Origin: CAVPTL01 sp963729195
GTDB lineage: Bacteria; Actinomycetota; Thermoleophilia; Gaiellales; JAICJC01
Reading direction: 5' to 3'
Assembly (NCBI GenBank): GCA_963729195.1
Contig: CAVSNF010000025.1
Location: 372,001 to 436,000, forward strand
DNA length: 64,000 nt
In this document: positions 1 through 8,750 of the stretch, in pieces
How positions within the stretch are numbered: the stretch's first letter is position 1
How the letters are laid out: each line of letters opens with the position of its first letter
Notes under the pieces: generated by a model
What the model was told of the DNA's origin: nothing
Seen by the model: the letters and a program-made list of their open reading frames with translations, nothing else
Databases searched by the model: none
Translations under genes and position numbers: made by a program

Positions 1-141
1 GAATCGGGGCGCGCACAGCCAGTCGACGGCGCCGTCGGGTGCGATCAGCGCGCCGGTGTGACAGTCGGAGATGAACGCGTAGTCGGCGATCGGCGGAAAC
101 GGCGACGGCGCCGCTGCGCTCTGAGGCATGGTGTCGGTCAT
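1..141 (-). CDS. GH15 family glycoside hydrolase (trehalase/glucoamylase-like), N-terminus only
   Basis: The first 47 codons are present; the rest lies beyond the window edge. The protein starts MTDTMPQSAAAP and soon shows IADYAFISDCHTGAL followed by DGAVDWLC, the typical N-terminal signature of GH15 enzymes that split alpha-glucosidic bonds, such as trehalase. Its ATG overlaps the stop of zwf (ATGA), so the two are translationally coupled in one minus-strand operon. No signal peptide is visible, which suggests a cytoplasmic enzyme feeding glucose toward the pentose phosphate route. Substrate cannot be fixed from this fragment. Confidence 0.8.
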   Translation of the reverse strand, partial: MTDTMPQSAAAPSPFPPIADYAFISDCHTGALIAPDGAVDWLCAPRF

Positions 142-1521
142 GCTGGGCTCCAGGGCTCGTGCCAGCGACCGTGACCTGCCACCAGCCGGTCGGCCTCCGC
201 CGGCCCCCACGACCCCTGGGCGTAGGAGTGGATCGGAGAGGGCGAGTCGATCAGCGGCTGCATGATCCTCCAGGTCTCCTCGACGCAGTCCTGCCGCGTG
301 AAGCGCTTGGCGTCGCCCTCCATCGCGGCCAGCAGCAGCACCTCGTAGGGGGTGGGGCCCTCCCCGCCCTCGTCGGCGAACTCCATGTCGAGCGTGATCG
401 GCTCGGGGCCGGAGCGGTCGGCCCGCATTGCGTCCAGCTGGATCCGCACACCGGTCGAGGGATCGAGCTTGATCACGATCTGGTCGGGCGTGGGCTTGCG
501 CGGCAATGTGGCGAATCCGAGCCTCGGCGGGTTGTGGAACACCAGCCGCACCTCGGTCTGCGTGATCGGCAGATGCTTGCCGGTGCGAATGAAGAATGGC
601 ACACCCGACCACCGCCAGTTGTCGATCTCCAGCCGCAGGGCCGCGTAGGTCTCGGTGGTCGAACCCGCGGCCACGCCCGGCGTGTCGAGATACCCGTCGT
701 ACTGGCCGCGCACGTAGTGGGCAGGGTCGGCCGGCGGGATCGCCCGAAACGCACCCAGCATCGCGTCCTTGAGCATGGCCGACTCCGTCCCCGAGGGCGG
801 ATCCATGGCGGTGGCCGCGACCACCTGCATGATGTGGTTGACGACCACGTCGCGCAGCGCCCCCACCGGGTCGTAGAAGTGACCGCGATCCTCGACGCCG
901 AAGCTCTCGGCCATCGTGATCTGCACCGACGAGATCGAGTTTCGGTCCCACAGACGGCTGCAGCATGGCGTTGGCGAACCGCAGGTACAGGATCTCGTCG
1001 AGCCCCATCTTGCCCAGGAAGTGGTCGATCCGGAAAAGCTGGGACTCATCGATGTACTGGTGCAGCTCGACGGCCAGCGCGTGCGCGGAGGCGCTGTCGT
1101 GGCCGAACGGCTTCTCCACCACCACCCGGGCGTTCTCGGTAAGTCCCGCATCGTGGAGTTGCTTGACCACCGGGCCGAACAGAAACGGCGGGATCTCGAG
1201 GTAGAACACCGGCTCCTGGGCGTCGCCCATGGCCGCCTTGACCCGCCCGTAGGTGGCGGCATCGGTGAAGTCGCCGCTGACGTACTGGAGGCGAGCGGCA
1301 AATCGATCGAACACGGCCTCGTCAATGGTCTGACCGGTGGCCTCGATCACGGTGTGGGCGTGCTCGCGCAGGTGCTCGACCGTCCAGTCATCTGATGCCA
1401 CGCCGATGATCGGACACGCCAGCAGGCCACGCGCCTCCAGCCGGTAGAGCGAATGCAGTGTCATCACCCGGGCCAGATCGCCGGTGATCCCGAATATCAC
1501 GAATGCGTCGGTGCGCTTCAT
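138..1521 (-). CDS. zwf: glucose-6-phosphate 1-dehydrogenase (frameshifted)
   Basis: Catalyses NADP-dependent oxidation of glucose 6-phosphate to 6-phosphogluconolactone, the first step of the oxidative pentose phosphate pathway. The start MKRTDAFVIFGITGDLAR holds the dinucleotide-binding GxxGDLA motif; RIDHFLGK carries the catalytic His; the C-terminal half includes SVQITMAESFGVEDRG and FIRTGKHLP. Total length of about 460 residues is normal. The frame breaks once near position 954: after MLQP one extra T precedes the codons for LWDRN, so this is a +1 error or a real mutation. It lies 21 bases downstream of gadB and overlaps the GH15 start. Confidence 0.92.
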
Positions 1522-1542
1522 ACTTCCCCCCGGGAGATTTGT

Positions 1543-2932
1543 TCAGTGATGGAAGCTGCTCTCGGCCTCGGTGTGCACCGGGGTGGGTTGGCTCTGCAGC
1601 CTCGGCAGCACGCGATTGAGGTCGGCTAGCAGCATGTCTGCCAGGTCGTGCGTGAACCCCTGCCGCACCACCACCCGCAGTGCCGCCAGGTCGGTGCGAT
1701 TGGCCGGGAACGTGTAGGCCGGGACCTGCCAGCCGCGCTCTCGCAACGCGCCCGAGACGTCGAACACGGTGTAGTTCTCGACGTCGTCGCGCAGCTTGAA
1801 CGCGAACACCGGCAGCTCGTCGCCACGGGTCAGCAGCTCGAACGGCCCCAGCTTTTCGATCTCGGCCGAGAGCCGCGTGGCGACGTCCCGCGAGTAGCCG
1901 TGCACCGCCTTGTAGCCCTGGAACCCGAGCCGCAGGAAGTTGTAGTACTGCGCCACCACCTGGGCGCCCGGGCGCGAGAAGTTGAGTGCGAAGGTGGGCA
2001 TGTTGTCGCCCAGGTAGTTGACCCAGAAGATCAGGTCGTCGGGCAGCGCCTTGGAGTCCCGCCAGACGATCCAGCCCACTCCCGGATACACCAGCCCGTA
2101 CTTGTGCCCCGAGGCGTTGATCGAGGCAACCCGCGGCAGCCGGAAGTCCCACTCCAGATCCTCGTCCAGGAACGGCGCCACGAACGCTCCCGACGCGCCG
2201 TCGGCATGCACCGGGATGTTGAGCCCGGTGCGCTCCTGCAGGTCGTCCAGCGCCTCACAGATCTCCTTGACCGGCTCGTAGGCGCCGTCGAAGGTCGAGC
2301 CCAGGATCGCAACCACGCCGATCGTGTTCTCGTCGCACAGCTTCACCGCCTCTTCCGGAGAGAGGGTGAAGCGGTTGCCCTCCATCGGCACCAGCCGCAT
2401 CTCGACGTCCCAGTAGTTGGCGAACTTCTCCCAGCAGATCTGGACGTTGATGCCCATCACGATGTTGGGCTTGTCGGCCGGCTTGCCCTCGGCCGCACGC
2501 CGCTTCTGCCACAGACGCTTGAGCGCGAGCCCGCCCAGCATCGCGGCCTCACTCGAGCCGGTGGTCGAGCAGCCTGTCGCCTCGTCGGCATCCGGGGCGT
2601 GCCACAGCTTGCTGAGGATGTTCACGCAGCGCATCTCGAACTCGGCGGTCTGCGGGTACTCGTCCTTGTCGATCATGTTCTTGTCGAGGCACTCGGCCAT
2701 CAGCATCTTGGCCTGCGGCTCCATCCAGGTGGTCACGAATGTGGCCAGGTTGAGGCGCGCGTTTCCGTCCAGCATCAGCTCGTCGTGAATCAGCTGGTAG
2801 GCGACGTCGGGAGCGAGCTCACCCACCGGGCAGCTGGTGGCGGGGAATGCTGTCGCCCTCGAGCGTGAAGATCGGCCCGGGAGCCAGTTCCTTGGTCGAG
2901 ACGGACGGGCCCTTGGGGTGTTTCAGTGGCAC
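1543..2932 (-). CDS. gadB: glutamate decarboxylase (frameshift near N-terminus)
   Basis: PLP enzyme converting glutamate to GABA and CO2, usually tied to acid stress or GABA metabolism. Family hallmarks are ELAPDVAYQLIHDEL, CSTTGSSEAAMLGGLALK, HADGASGAFVAPF and the PLP lysine in SINASGHKYGLVYPG. The open frame starts at 2826, but the upstream frame encodes the expected N-terminus ending IPRHQLP, joined to VGELAPD after removing one G near 2828. The GTG at 2932 has a strong GGAGGT four bases upstream and gives a protein of about 462 residues, the usual length. It follows the amidotransferase gene by 153 bases and precedes zwf by 21. Confidence 0.92.
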
Positions 2933-3085
2933 GGTGACCTCCACGTTCGGGACGAAGAGCGGTTCGGGATGCTGCAACGGTATATCAGCGTCCCGGTTCC
3001 CCCGAGCAGCCGACCGGCATTCACCCGGGTGAGATTCGCGCCAGGTGAACGTCTCGCGAACACCCCGTGAACACCCGGAAACTCT

Positions 3086-3938
3086 CTAGGACGCAGAGGC
3101 CTGCCCGGTGGGGTGATCGATGTGGATCAGCTCCGCCGGTGGGCGGTCGAGCACCACCGTCGAGACGACCGTCAGGTCGGGCCGTACGTGGATCAGTTCA
3201 CCCGAATCCAGCAGGCGCCAGTCGGGATGATCGTCCAGCGGTTCGCTGGCCACCACCACGGCCGGGCGGTCGGCCAGCTCGGGAGCGTGGACATGCAGCG
3301 TGTCGCTGGCGTGAGACAGCGGGCGATCGCCGCTCGGCCCTCCGGCCTCGCGCTCCAGCACGTGCAGGCGATGCGTCTCGGGATAGCGAAACGCCCACAG
3401 CTGATCGGGCTCGGCCATCACGAAGTTGATGGAATACACCGGGACGTTGTCGGCGATCCAGCCGGTGGCGGAGGCGATCCCCGCGGTGACGTCGCCGTCG
3501 TGCTCGCGGATGCGCTTGGTGACCAGGGCGAAGTACCGCTCGGAGTCGGTCTGGCCCTTGACGTTGGCCAGATCCGGGCCGAGCTCGGCCTCCAGCTTGT
3601 CGAGCCCGCGGGCGACGCCGTTGTGGGCGAAGATGCGCCCTTCCATCGTGAACGGATGCGTGTTCTCGGGCGTGCGCTCGCCGGTGGTGGCATACCGGAT
3701 GTGGGAGACGAAGCTGACCGAGCTGAGGTGGCGCGCCTCCCGGGCATAGCGAGCTGTCGGCGAACGCCGCCAGCGGCTCTTTGTCCAGCACCGGCCGCCG
3801 ATCGGGGTCGTAGTACCCGAGCCCGGTGCCGTCGGGATTTCGATGGCTCTGGGCAACCAGGCTGTCGGGAGCATCCAGAAGCCAGAATCGCGCATGTACC
3901 CGGTGGGGTGATGCAATCAGTCCGAACAACCTGCACAT
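3086..3938 (-). CDS. class II glutamine amidotransferase, YafJ/EgtC-like (frameshifted)
   Basis: N-terminal nucleophile amidotransferase domain. The protein starts MCRLFGLIAS, so Cys2 becomes the catalytic N-terminal Cys after Met removal. Other family blocks are RNPDGTGLGYYD, SHIRYATTGERTPENTHPF and FAHNGV. About 283 residues, like YafJ/EgtC-type proteins that hydrolyse gamma-glutamyl amides. No synthase domain is attached, so the acceptor reaction is unknown. The frame shifts near 3752 (an extra T between codons for DS and RYAREA). CCAGGAG lies nine bases before the ATG. First gene of the minus-strand cluster with gadB and zwf. Confidence 0.85.
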
Positions 3939-4041
3939 TTCGTCACGCTCCTGGAGGTATGCCGCTAGCAGTCTGGAAGCGGCGAGTAGATGCTAGTGTG
4001 GCATTTCAGTTCGCAATGGGTCACGAGTGAGGGAGGGGTGT

Positions 4042-4542
4042 ATGGCAGAGTTGATCGCAATTGGCTATCCGGATGAGGCAACCGCGCTTCAGGCGATGGC
4101 TGAGGTCGAGAATCTGCGCGCGGACCTGATCCTCGAGACCGACGCGGTGGCGGCGATTCAGCGCCATCCCGACGGCAAGTATCAGGTCACCACGAACCAC
4201 GGCCCGAGCACGGGCGGCGGCGCCACCTGGGGCATGTTCTGGGGGCTCCTGTTCGGCCTGCTGTTCTTCATCCCGGTGTTCGGGATGGCGGTCGGCGCGG
4301 GTCTGGGTGCGCTGTTCGGGCACCTGGAGAAGAGCACGATCGACAAGGAGTTCCAGGCGCAGGTGCGTGACATGGTCAAGCCGGGTACCTCGGCGCTGTT
4401 CCTGGTGATCGAGAAGGCAACGCCCGACAAGGCGGTCGCCGCGATGCAGAAGTTCGGCGGCACCGTGCTGAAGACGTCGCTGTCCGAGGAGGACACCAAG
4501 AAGCTGCAGGACGCGCTGCACGGCGAGACGGCAGCCGTCTAA
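4042..4542 (+). CDS. DUF1269 family membrane protein
   Basis: 166 residues beginning MAELIAIGYPDEATA. A ferredoxin-like N-terminal half is followed by a Gly-rich hydrophobic hairpin (residues about 60-95, GMFWGLLFGLLFFIP and GMAVGAGLGALFG) and a C-terminal half containing DMVKPGTSALFLVIE, the typical DUF1269 layout. Function is unknown; relatives are often stress-associated inner-membrane proteins. I chose the ATG at 4042 because GGGAGGGG sits just upstream; an in-frame GTG at 4027 lacks such a site. It starts a three-gene operon with a SHOCT protein and a DUF6325 protein. Confidence 0.85.
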   Translation: MAELIAIGYPDEATALQAMAEVENLRADLILETDAVAAIQRHPDGKYQVTTNHGPSTGGGATWGMFWGLLFGLLFFIPVFGMAVGAGLGALFGHLEKSTIDKEFQAQVRDMVKPGTSALFLVIEKATPDKAVAAMQKFGGTVLKTSLSEEDTKKLQDALHGETAAV

Positions 4543-4585
4543 TCGGTCGAAGACGTGACGCCACTGAGGGAAAGGACGAACACAC

Positions 4586-4883
4586 ATGATGAGGCGACGA
4601 CGCCCGCTCGCGCGGGCAGCATTGGTTGGCGGCGGTGCCTACTACGCCGGCAAGAAACACGCCCAGGGCCAGGCCGAAGACGACGCGGCAGAAGGCGATC
4701 AGGAGGCTCGGCTGGAGGCACTCGAAGCCGCAGCAGCAGGCTCCCGCCGCGCCCGCTCCGGCGGCCGCCGGTGACGACGAGATGGTCACCAAGCTGACCA
4801 ACCTGAAGGGCCTGCTGGACTCCGGGGTACTGACCCAGGCTGAGTTCGACGCGGCGAAGGCAAAGGTGCTCGCGGGCGGCTAG
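4586..4883 (+). CDS. short SHOCT-domain protein (frameshifted)
   Basis: About 98 residues once one extra base near 4727 is removed: MMRRRRPLARAALVGGGAYY, an acidic linker, a Gln/Ala/Pro stretch, then a C-terminal SHOCT domain (MVTKLTNLKGLLDSGVLTQ, EFDAAKAKVLAGG). SHOCT motifs often sit at the end of small membrane-linked proteins and are thought to mediate oligomerisation. The Arg-rich start plus short hydrophobic patch suggests membrane contact. It lies between DUF1269 and DUF6325 genes, a combination common in actinobacteria. Confidence 0.8.
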
Positions 4884-4907
4884 CCCCGGGACAGACGAGG
4901 AGAGACG

Positions 4908-5405
4908 ATGGCGCTAGGTCCAGTACAACTGATGGTCGTCGGATTCGACCACGGGAAGTTCACCGGCGAGATCCTGCCGGAGCTCGAGCGGCTCGCCGCG
5001 GCCGACGTCGTGCGGCTGATCGACCTGATGTTCGTCGACAAGGACGACGACGGGAACATCACGGCGGTGCAGCTGAGCGATCTCACCACCGACGAGGCGA
5101 TGGAGTGGGGCGCCATCGCCGGTGCGCTGGTCGGATTCGGCGTGGACGGTGAAGAGGGCGCCGAGGCGGGCGCGCTCGCCGGTGCCGAAGCCGGTGCCGA
5201 CGGCCACATCTTCGATGAGTCCGAGGTGTGGTATCTGGCCGACACGATCCCGGCGGGAACGTCTGCCGCGATCGCGTTGATCGAGCATCGCTGGGCGATT
5301 CCCCTGCGGGAGAAGATCCAGGCTGCCGGCGGCATCTCGCTGGCCGACGAATGGGTGCACCCGGAGGATCTGATCGCGGTCGGCGTGGCAGCCGCCGACG
5401 AGTAA
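4908..5405 (+). CDS. DUF6325 family protein
   Basis: 165 intact residues starting MALGPVQLMVVGFDHGKF, which matches the DUF6325 family seen beside SHOCT proteins. An N-terminal alpha/beta part (VVRLIDLMFVDKDDDGN) is followed by a small-residue helix pair (AGALVGFGVDGEEG, AGALAGAEAGA) and a C-terminal part with LIEHRWAIPLREKI. No catalytic motif is evident and the function is unknown. GACGAGGAGAG precedes the ATG. Last gene of the operon, directly followed by a strong hairpin. Confidence 0.8.
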   Translation: MALGPVQLMVVGFDHGKFTGEILPELERLAAADVVRLIDLMFVDKDDDGNITAVQLSDLTTDEAMEWGAIAGALVGFGVDGEEGAEAGALAGAEAGADGHIFDESEVWYLADTIPAGTSAAIALIEHRWAIPLREKIQAAGGISLADEWVHPEDLIAVGVAAADE

Positions 5406-5417
5406 GCCCGGGCTGAC

Positions 5418-5456
5418 CGGTCGGCTCCAGCGGGATTCCCGTTTCGGAGCCGACCG
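5418..5456 (+). terminator. hairpin terminator after the DUF6325 operon
   Basis: CGGTCGGCTCC (5418-5428) pairs perfectly with GGAGCCGACCG (5446-5456); the 17-base loop itself contains CGGGATTCCCG, so the RNA can form a stacked or Y-shaped hairpin. It starts 13 bases after the stop. No long T tract follows, so termination may need factors. Confidence 0.6.
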
Positions 5457-5480
5457 CTTGCCCCCGTAATCTCTCCAGGC

Positions 5481-6180
5481 ATGAACGTCGCACCTGGAGG
5501 AAGCGATCGAGTCGATCGAGGAGGGCAAAGCGCCCCGCTTCATCCTCGTGTGGATGCTGCTCTTGGTGCTGCTGTGCCTGCTGATCCTGCTGCCCGAGAC
5601 CACAGCGGGGCGCTCGGTGCTGACCATCTTCACCGGGCTGGTGTTGATGGCGGCGGTGTGGGCGTCTCGCGTGCGCGGCCGGTTCGTGCGCGTCGTCAAC
5701 AGCATCGTGCTGGTCGCGGTACGTGATCGCCACACTGGCGCTGATCCTCGGGGACGACTCGTCCACGACCCCGAACGCGATCGTGATGACCGTATTCACG
5801 CTGGCGATGCCGGTGGCGATCGTGTTCGGCCTGCGCGACGAGCGCACCGTCAACATCCAGACGGTGTTCGGCGCGATCTCGCTGTACTTCATGCTGGGAA
5901 TGTTCTTCGCGTTTCTGATCACCACCGTGGGGCGATTGGAAACCGGGCCCTACTTCGCCCAGGGAAGCGACGGCTCGCTGTCGCAGCGCGTGTACTTCAG
6001 CTACGTGACCCTGGCCACCCTCGGCTACGGCGACCTCACGCCGGCCACCAGCGTGGGACGACTGCTGTCGGTGCTGGAGACGATCATCGGCAGCCTGTAT
6101 CTGGTGACCGCCGTCAGCCTGGTCGTGACCCGGCTCGGCCACGAGCGCCAACCCCTCCCCAAACGCCAGGCCGGGGTGAA
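5481..6180 (+). CDS. voltage-independent K+ channel family protein (frameshifted)
   Basis: Membrane protein with about five hydrophobic helices and a single pore loop containing YVTLATLGYGDLTP, where TLGYGD is the K+ selectivity filter. Layout suggests an Ion_trans_2-type channel. Two extra bases, near 5493 and 5719, split the frame; restoring them gives MNVALEEAIESIEEGKAPRF followed by helices and YVIATLALILGDD. In the present sequence the last frame has no stop of its own and reads into the palindromic repeat at 6173, adding VNNGARHRYS; a TGA lies in the next frame within the repeat. Confidence 0.75.
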
Positions 6181-6209
6181 TAACGGTGCCAGGCACCGTT
6201 ATTCACCCC
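6173..6209. repeat. palindromic repeat copy 1 (A-type arms)
   Basis: Perfect inverted repeat: GTGAATAACGGTGCC, a central A, then GGCACCGTTATTCAC, extended outward here by GGG/CCC. Each arm carries TGA and TAA. It lies between the convergent channel and HtaA-like genes, next to copy 2. Confidence 0.95.
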
Positions 6210-6211
6210 GA

Positions 6212-6240
6212 GTAATTGGTGCCAGGCACCAATTATTCAC
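6212..6240. repeat. palindromic repeat copy 2 (B-type arms)
   Basis: Same GGTGCC-A-GGCACC core as copy 1 but with outer arms TAATT / AATTA instead of TAACG / CGTTA. It starts two bases after copy 1 and ends five bases before the stop of the minus-strand HtaA-like gene. Confidence 0.9.
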
Positions 6241-6244
6241 GCCG

Positions 6245-6850
6245 CTAGGGAGCGAGGTGCGCGTGCACGCGCGCCACGCCCAGCTTCAGGCCGGCCGCGA
6301 ACACGTGGGTGCCGAGCGTCGCGTTGAGCGCGTCGGCGGCGGTCTTGGTCAGGTATGCCCTGACCCGAGAGACCGTCACCCAGTGACCGGAGGCGGTGAC
6401 CTTGGCGTGCGACAGGTCGAGCCGCAGCAGCGGCACCCGCACCGACGGGTCGAGGTTGACCGCGCCCGACAGGTACGCACGCTTGCTGATCGTGATCCGA
6501 AACAGCCCCACCGTCAACGACTTGTTGCCCTTGCTGAAGGTGAGCCCGCCGGTGTGGTTGATGACGCCCGCAAGCGTGGTGCCGTTGACGTGGCCGCCCT
6601 TGATCGGGAAGTTGGCCGCGATCGTGTCCTGGCCGTCCCACCTGGCCGCACCGGCTGTGGCCGGCGCAACCGGCGCCAGCGACACGCCGGCCGAGCTCAG
6701 TGCCGGCAGCACGGCGGGATTCACGACCAGCCTGGTCGAGCCACCGTTGAAGCGAAGCTGCGAGCTGGCCTGCGCTCCGGCCGCCAGCACCGTGAGGCCG
6801 ACGGCTGCCACCGCGAACACCGTCAACACCCGAGTCTTTGCCATCCTCAT
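6245..6850 (-). CDS. secreted HtaA-like protein
   Basis: 201 residues with a signal peptide (MRMAKTRVLTVFAVAAVGLT to AGAQAS). The mature part contains GTTLAGVINHTGGLTF, LRLDLSHAKVTASG and AYLTKTAADALN, resembling HtaA-type extracytoplasmic domains, some of which bind heme in corynebacteria; ligand binding is not shown here. GGGAG seven bases before the ATG at 6850 supports that start. It is last in a minus-strand set with an ECF sigma and its anti-sigma, so it may be a target of that sigma. A clear paralogue lies at 62626-63230, also near an ECF sigma gene. Confidence 0.65.
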   Translation of the reverse strand: MRMAKTRVLTVFAVAAVGLTVLAAGAQASSQLRFNGGSTRLVVNPAVLPALSSAGVSLAPVAPATAGAARWDGQDTIAANFPIKGGHVNGTTLAGVINHTGGLTFSKGNKSLTVGLFRITISKRAYLSGAVNLDPSVRVPLLRLDLSHAKVTASGHWVTVSRVRAYLTKTAADALNATLGTHVFAAGLKLGVARVHAHLAP

Positions 6851-6927
6851 GCCGTATCTCCCCCTGTTGGACAAGTGACCGGCGACTGCCGGTCTATCAC
6901 CCCTTCGAGGGGCGGCGGGGAACGGTT

Positions 6928-7625
6928 TCAGGTGGCGTAGCGCGCACGCAGCACGCTGTCGGCCGAGTGCGAGGGGTTGCCGTTGTTCTGCTGCAGGCTG
7001 ATGTCGACCACCTGATACTGGGAGATCAGCGACTGTGGCAGCGAGTAGGTGCTCTTGCCGCCGGGGCCGAGCACACCCACGGCCAGCATCTTGCCGCTGT
7101 GGGGATCGAACAGCCACACCTCGTAGAAGCGGTCGGCCGAGAGCGCCTCGAGGCCGGTCGCGGTGACCAGCATGTTGGTCTTGCCCTCACGCGTCCGCAT
7201 GACCACCTCGCCGCCGCCGCTGGCGCTGGGGTTGACCACGTGCAGCGCCGCTCGCGCCTGGCTGGTGGGCGGCTCGGTCAGCCTCGAGCCGGCAAAGAAC
7301 GCGCCGCCGATCACCACCGCCGCCGCAGCCGCCACCGCCCACCCATCGCCAGGGGATGATGGACGCGGGCCTTGGGCACCGGCGCGGCGACCGGCGCCTG
7401 AACCACCGCGGCCGGCTCCACCGGCGCCTCGGCCCCGACCGGGAACAGCTCGGGGGCGTTGCGCATGGCCGAGCGCAACGCGGCCGACGCCGCCACGTTC
7501 GCCACCAGGTGGCGGCGGCACTCGTCGCACTCTCGCAGGTGGGCGACCACCGCCTCAGTCTCGATCCGGGAGAGGTCGCCGGCGACCAGTGATGCCAGCT
7601 CGTCGATCACATGGTCGTCGCTCAT
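6928..7625 (-). CDS. anti-sigma factor, zinc-finger plus RskA-like domain (frameshifted)
   Basis: N-terminal zinc-finger anti-sigma module with HLRECDECRRHL (HxxxCxxC) within the first 40 residues, a Pro/Ala linker, one transmembrane helix (AVAAAAAVVIGGAFFAG) and an external RskA-like domain ending in ISLQQNNGNPSHSADSVLRA. One base appears to be missing near 7342, where the linker passes into the helix. The start ATG overlaps the sigma stop (ATGA), so the pair is co-translated. It should hold the ECF sigma at the membrane until an extracytoplasmic signal releases it. Confidence 0.85.
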
Positions 7626-8179
7626 TCGAACCCTCCAGTACCCATCAGGTCGGCCATCCGCTGCATCCCCCGAGCCATGCGCGTCTTGATCGTCCCCAGC
7701 GGAGCGCCCACCCGGGACGCCACCTCGGCCTGGGACAGCCCGCCGAAGTACGACAGCACCAGCGCCTCGCGCTGCACCTCGGGAAGCTCGTCCAGCGCCT
7801 GTCGCACGTCAAACGCCCAGGCGAACCGCTCGGCGGTCTCGCGTCCGTCCTCGCCGGAGAGCTCGCGCAGCGCGTCGAAGCCCACCACCGCGGTCTTCTG
7901 CGTCCGCAGCAGGTCGATCGCCCGGCGGCGCACGATCGCCAGAAGCCACGCTTCCAGCGGGCGGCTGGGGTCGTACCGGCTGCGTCCGCGCCAGGCTTCG
8001 ATCATCACCCGTTGCACCACATCCTCCGCATCGTTGGGCCCAACATATCGGCGTGCATACGCGAGCAGCATCGGGCCGAACCGGCTCTGACATTCCTCCA
8101 GAGCCCGCTCGTCACCGGCCGCGAATCGCTCCCGGATGACGTCATCGTGTTGCGGGGGCACACCTCTACCTTCGGTCAA
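7622..8179 (-). CDS. ECF-family RNA polymerase sigma factor
   Basis: 185 residues with sigma region 2 (MLLAYARRYVGPNDAEDVVQ, EAWRGRSRYD) and region 4 (ELPEVQREALVLSYFGGLSQ, then AEVASRVGAPLGTIKTRM). Start is a TTG at 8179, or a nearby in-frame GTG. It is coupled to the anti-sigma gene by an ATGA overlap. The sequence is close to a second sigma at 61380-61952: both share RERFAAGD, ALEECQ and RFGP, pointing to a duplication. A palindromic repeat lies immediately upstream, so a promoter of its own may be placed within or after it. Confidence 0.92.
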   Translation of the reverse strand: MTEGRGVPPQHDDVIRERFAAGDERALEECQSRFGPMLLAYARRYVGPNDAEDVVQRVMIEAWRGRSRYDPSRPLEAWLLAIVRRRAIDLLRTQKTAVVGFDALRELSGEDGRETAERFAWAFDVRQALDELPEVQREALVLSYFGGLSQAEVASRVGAPLGTIKTRMARGMQRMADLMGTGGFE

Positions 8180-8198
8180 ACCGGGCGATCGGTTGCAG

Positions 8199-8229
8199 GT
8201 GAATAACGGTGCCTGGCACCGTTATTCAC
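8199..8229. repeat. palindromic repeat copy 3
   Basis: Perfect copy with central T. On the minus strand it supplies the TAA stop of the OsmC gene (8222-8224). It separates that gene from the downstream sigma gene on the same strand. Confidence 0.95.
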
Positions 8230-8725
8230 TCACCAGGTGACGTGGATGGGCGGCGGGCGTTGTGAGCGTCTGCATCACGACGCAGTAGCGCTCGGTCTTT
8301 CGCTGCAGGGCGTCCAGCTGCTCCTCGGTGGCCGAGGGGGCGTCGATCGCAAATGACACCCGGATGTCGCTGAACCCCACCGGCACGTCGCGATTGATGC
8401 CGAGCGTGCCCTGGAGGTCGAGGTCGCCCTCGACGGTCACCGCGATCTTGTTCACCTCGAGTCCCATGGCCTCGGCCACCATCTGGCAGGTGAGCTGCGC
8501 ACAGGCCGCCAGAGCTCCCAGCAGGAGGTCACCGGAACAGGCCGCGGTACCCTCGCCGCCCACGCCCGCATGGGCCTGGGCCTCGTGGATCGCCCGGCCG
8601 AGGTCGACCGAGCAGGCGATCGGACTGTCACCGCTCACACCCTGGGCGGTCAGCGTGATCTTGCTGCTCTCGGGAGCCTGCCGATACCCCTGCTTGAGCG
8701 GCTCCTGGACGCTTCGCAGATCCAT
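8222..8725 (-). CDS. OsmC family peroxiredoxin-like protein
   Basis: 167 intact residues. The two redox cysteines are in AACSGDLLLGALAAC and ERYCVVMQTL, as in OsmC/Ohr proteins that reduce organic hydroperoxides with a thiol donor. Catalytic Arg and Glu partners are not assigned. The stop codon TAA comes from the palindromic repeat. Cytoplasmic; probably part of oxidative stress defence. It stands upstream of the ECF sigma on the same strand, but the repeat hairpin between them argues against co-transcription. Confidence 0.88.
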   Translation of the reverse strand: MDLRSVQEPLKQGYRQAPESSKITLTAQGVSGDSPIACSVDLGRAIHEAQAHAGVGGEGTAACSGDLLLGALAACAQLTCQMVAEAMGLEVNKIAVTVEGDLDLQGTLGINRDVPVGFSDIRVSFAIDAPSATEEQLDALQRKTERYCVVMQTLTTPAAHPRHLVSE

Positions 8726-8750
8726 CGAGGGATGGTAACGAACCGCTGGG

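Noticed and set aside
5723..6940. A 405-residue channel protein extending through the repeats into the antisense of the HtaA-like gene
   Set aside because: The part after the repeats is low-complexity Arg/His-rich sequence opposite a convincing secreted protein gene; only the first 150 residues look like a channel.
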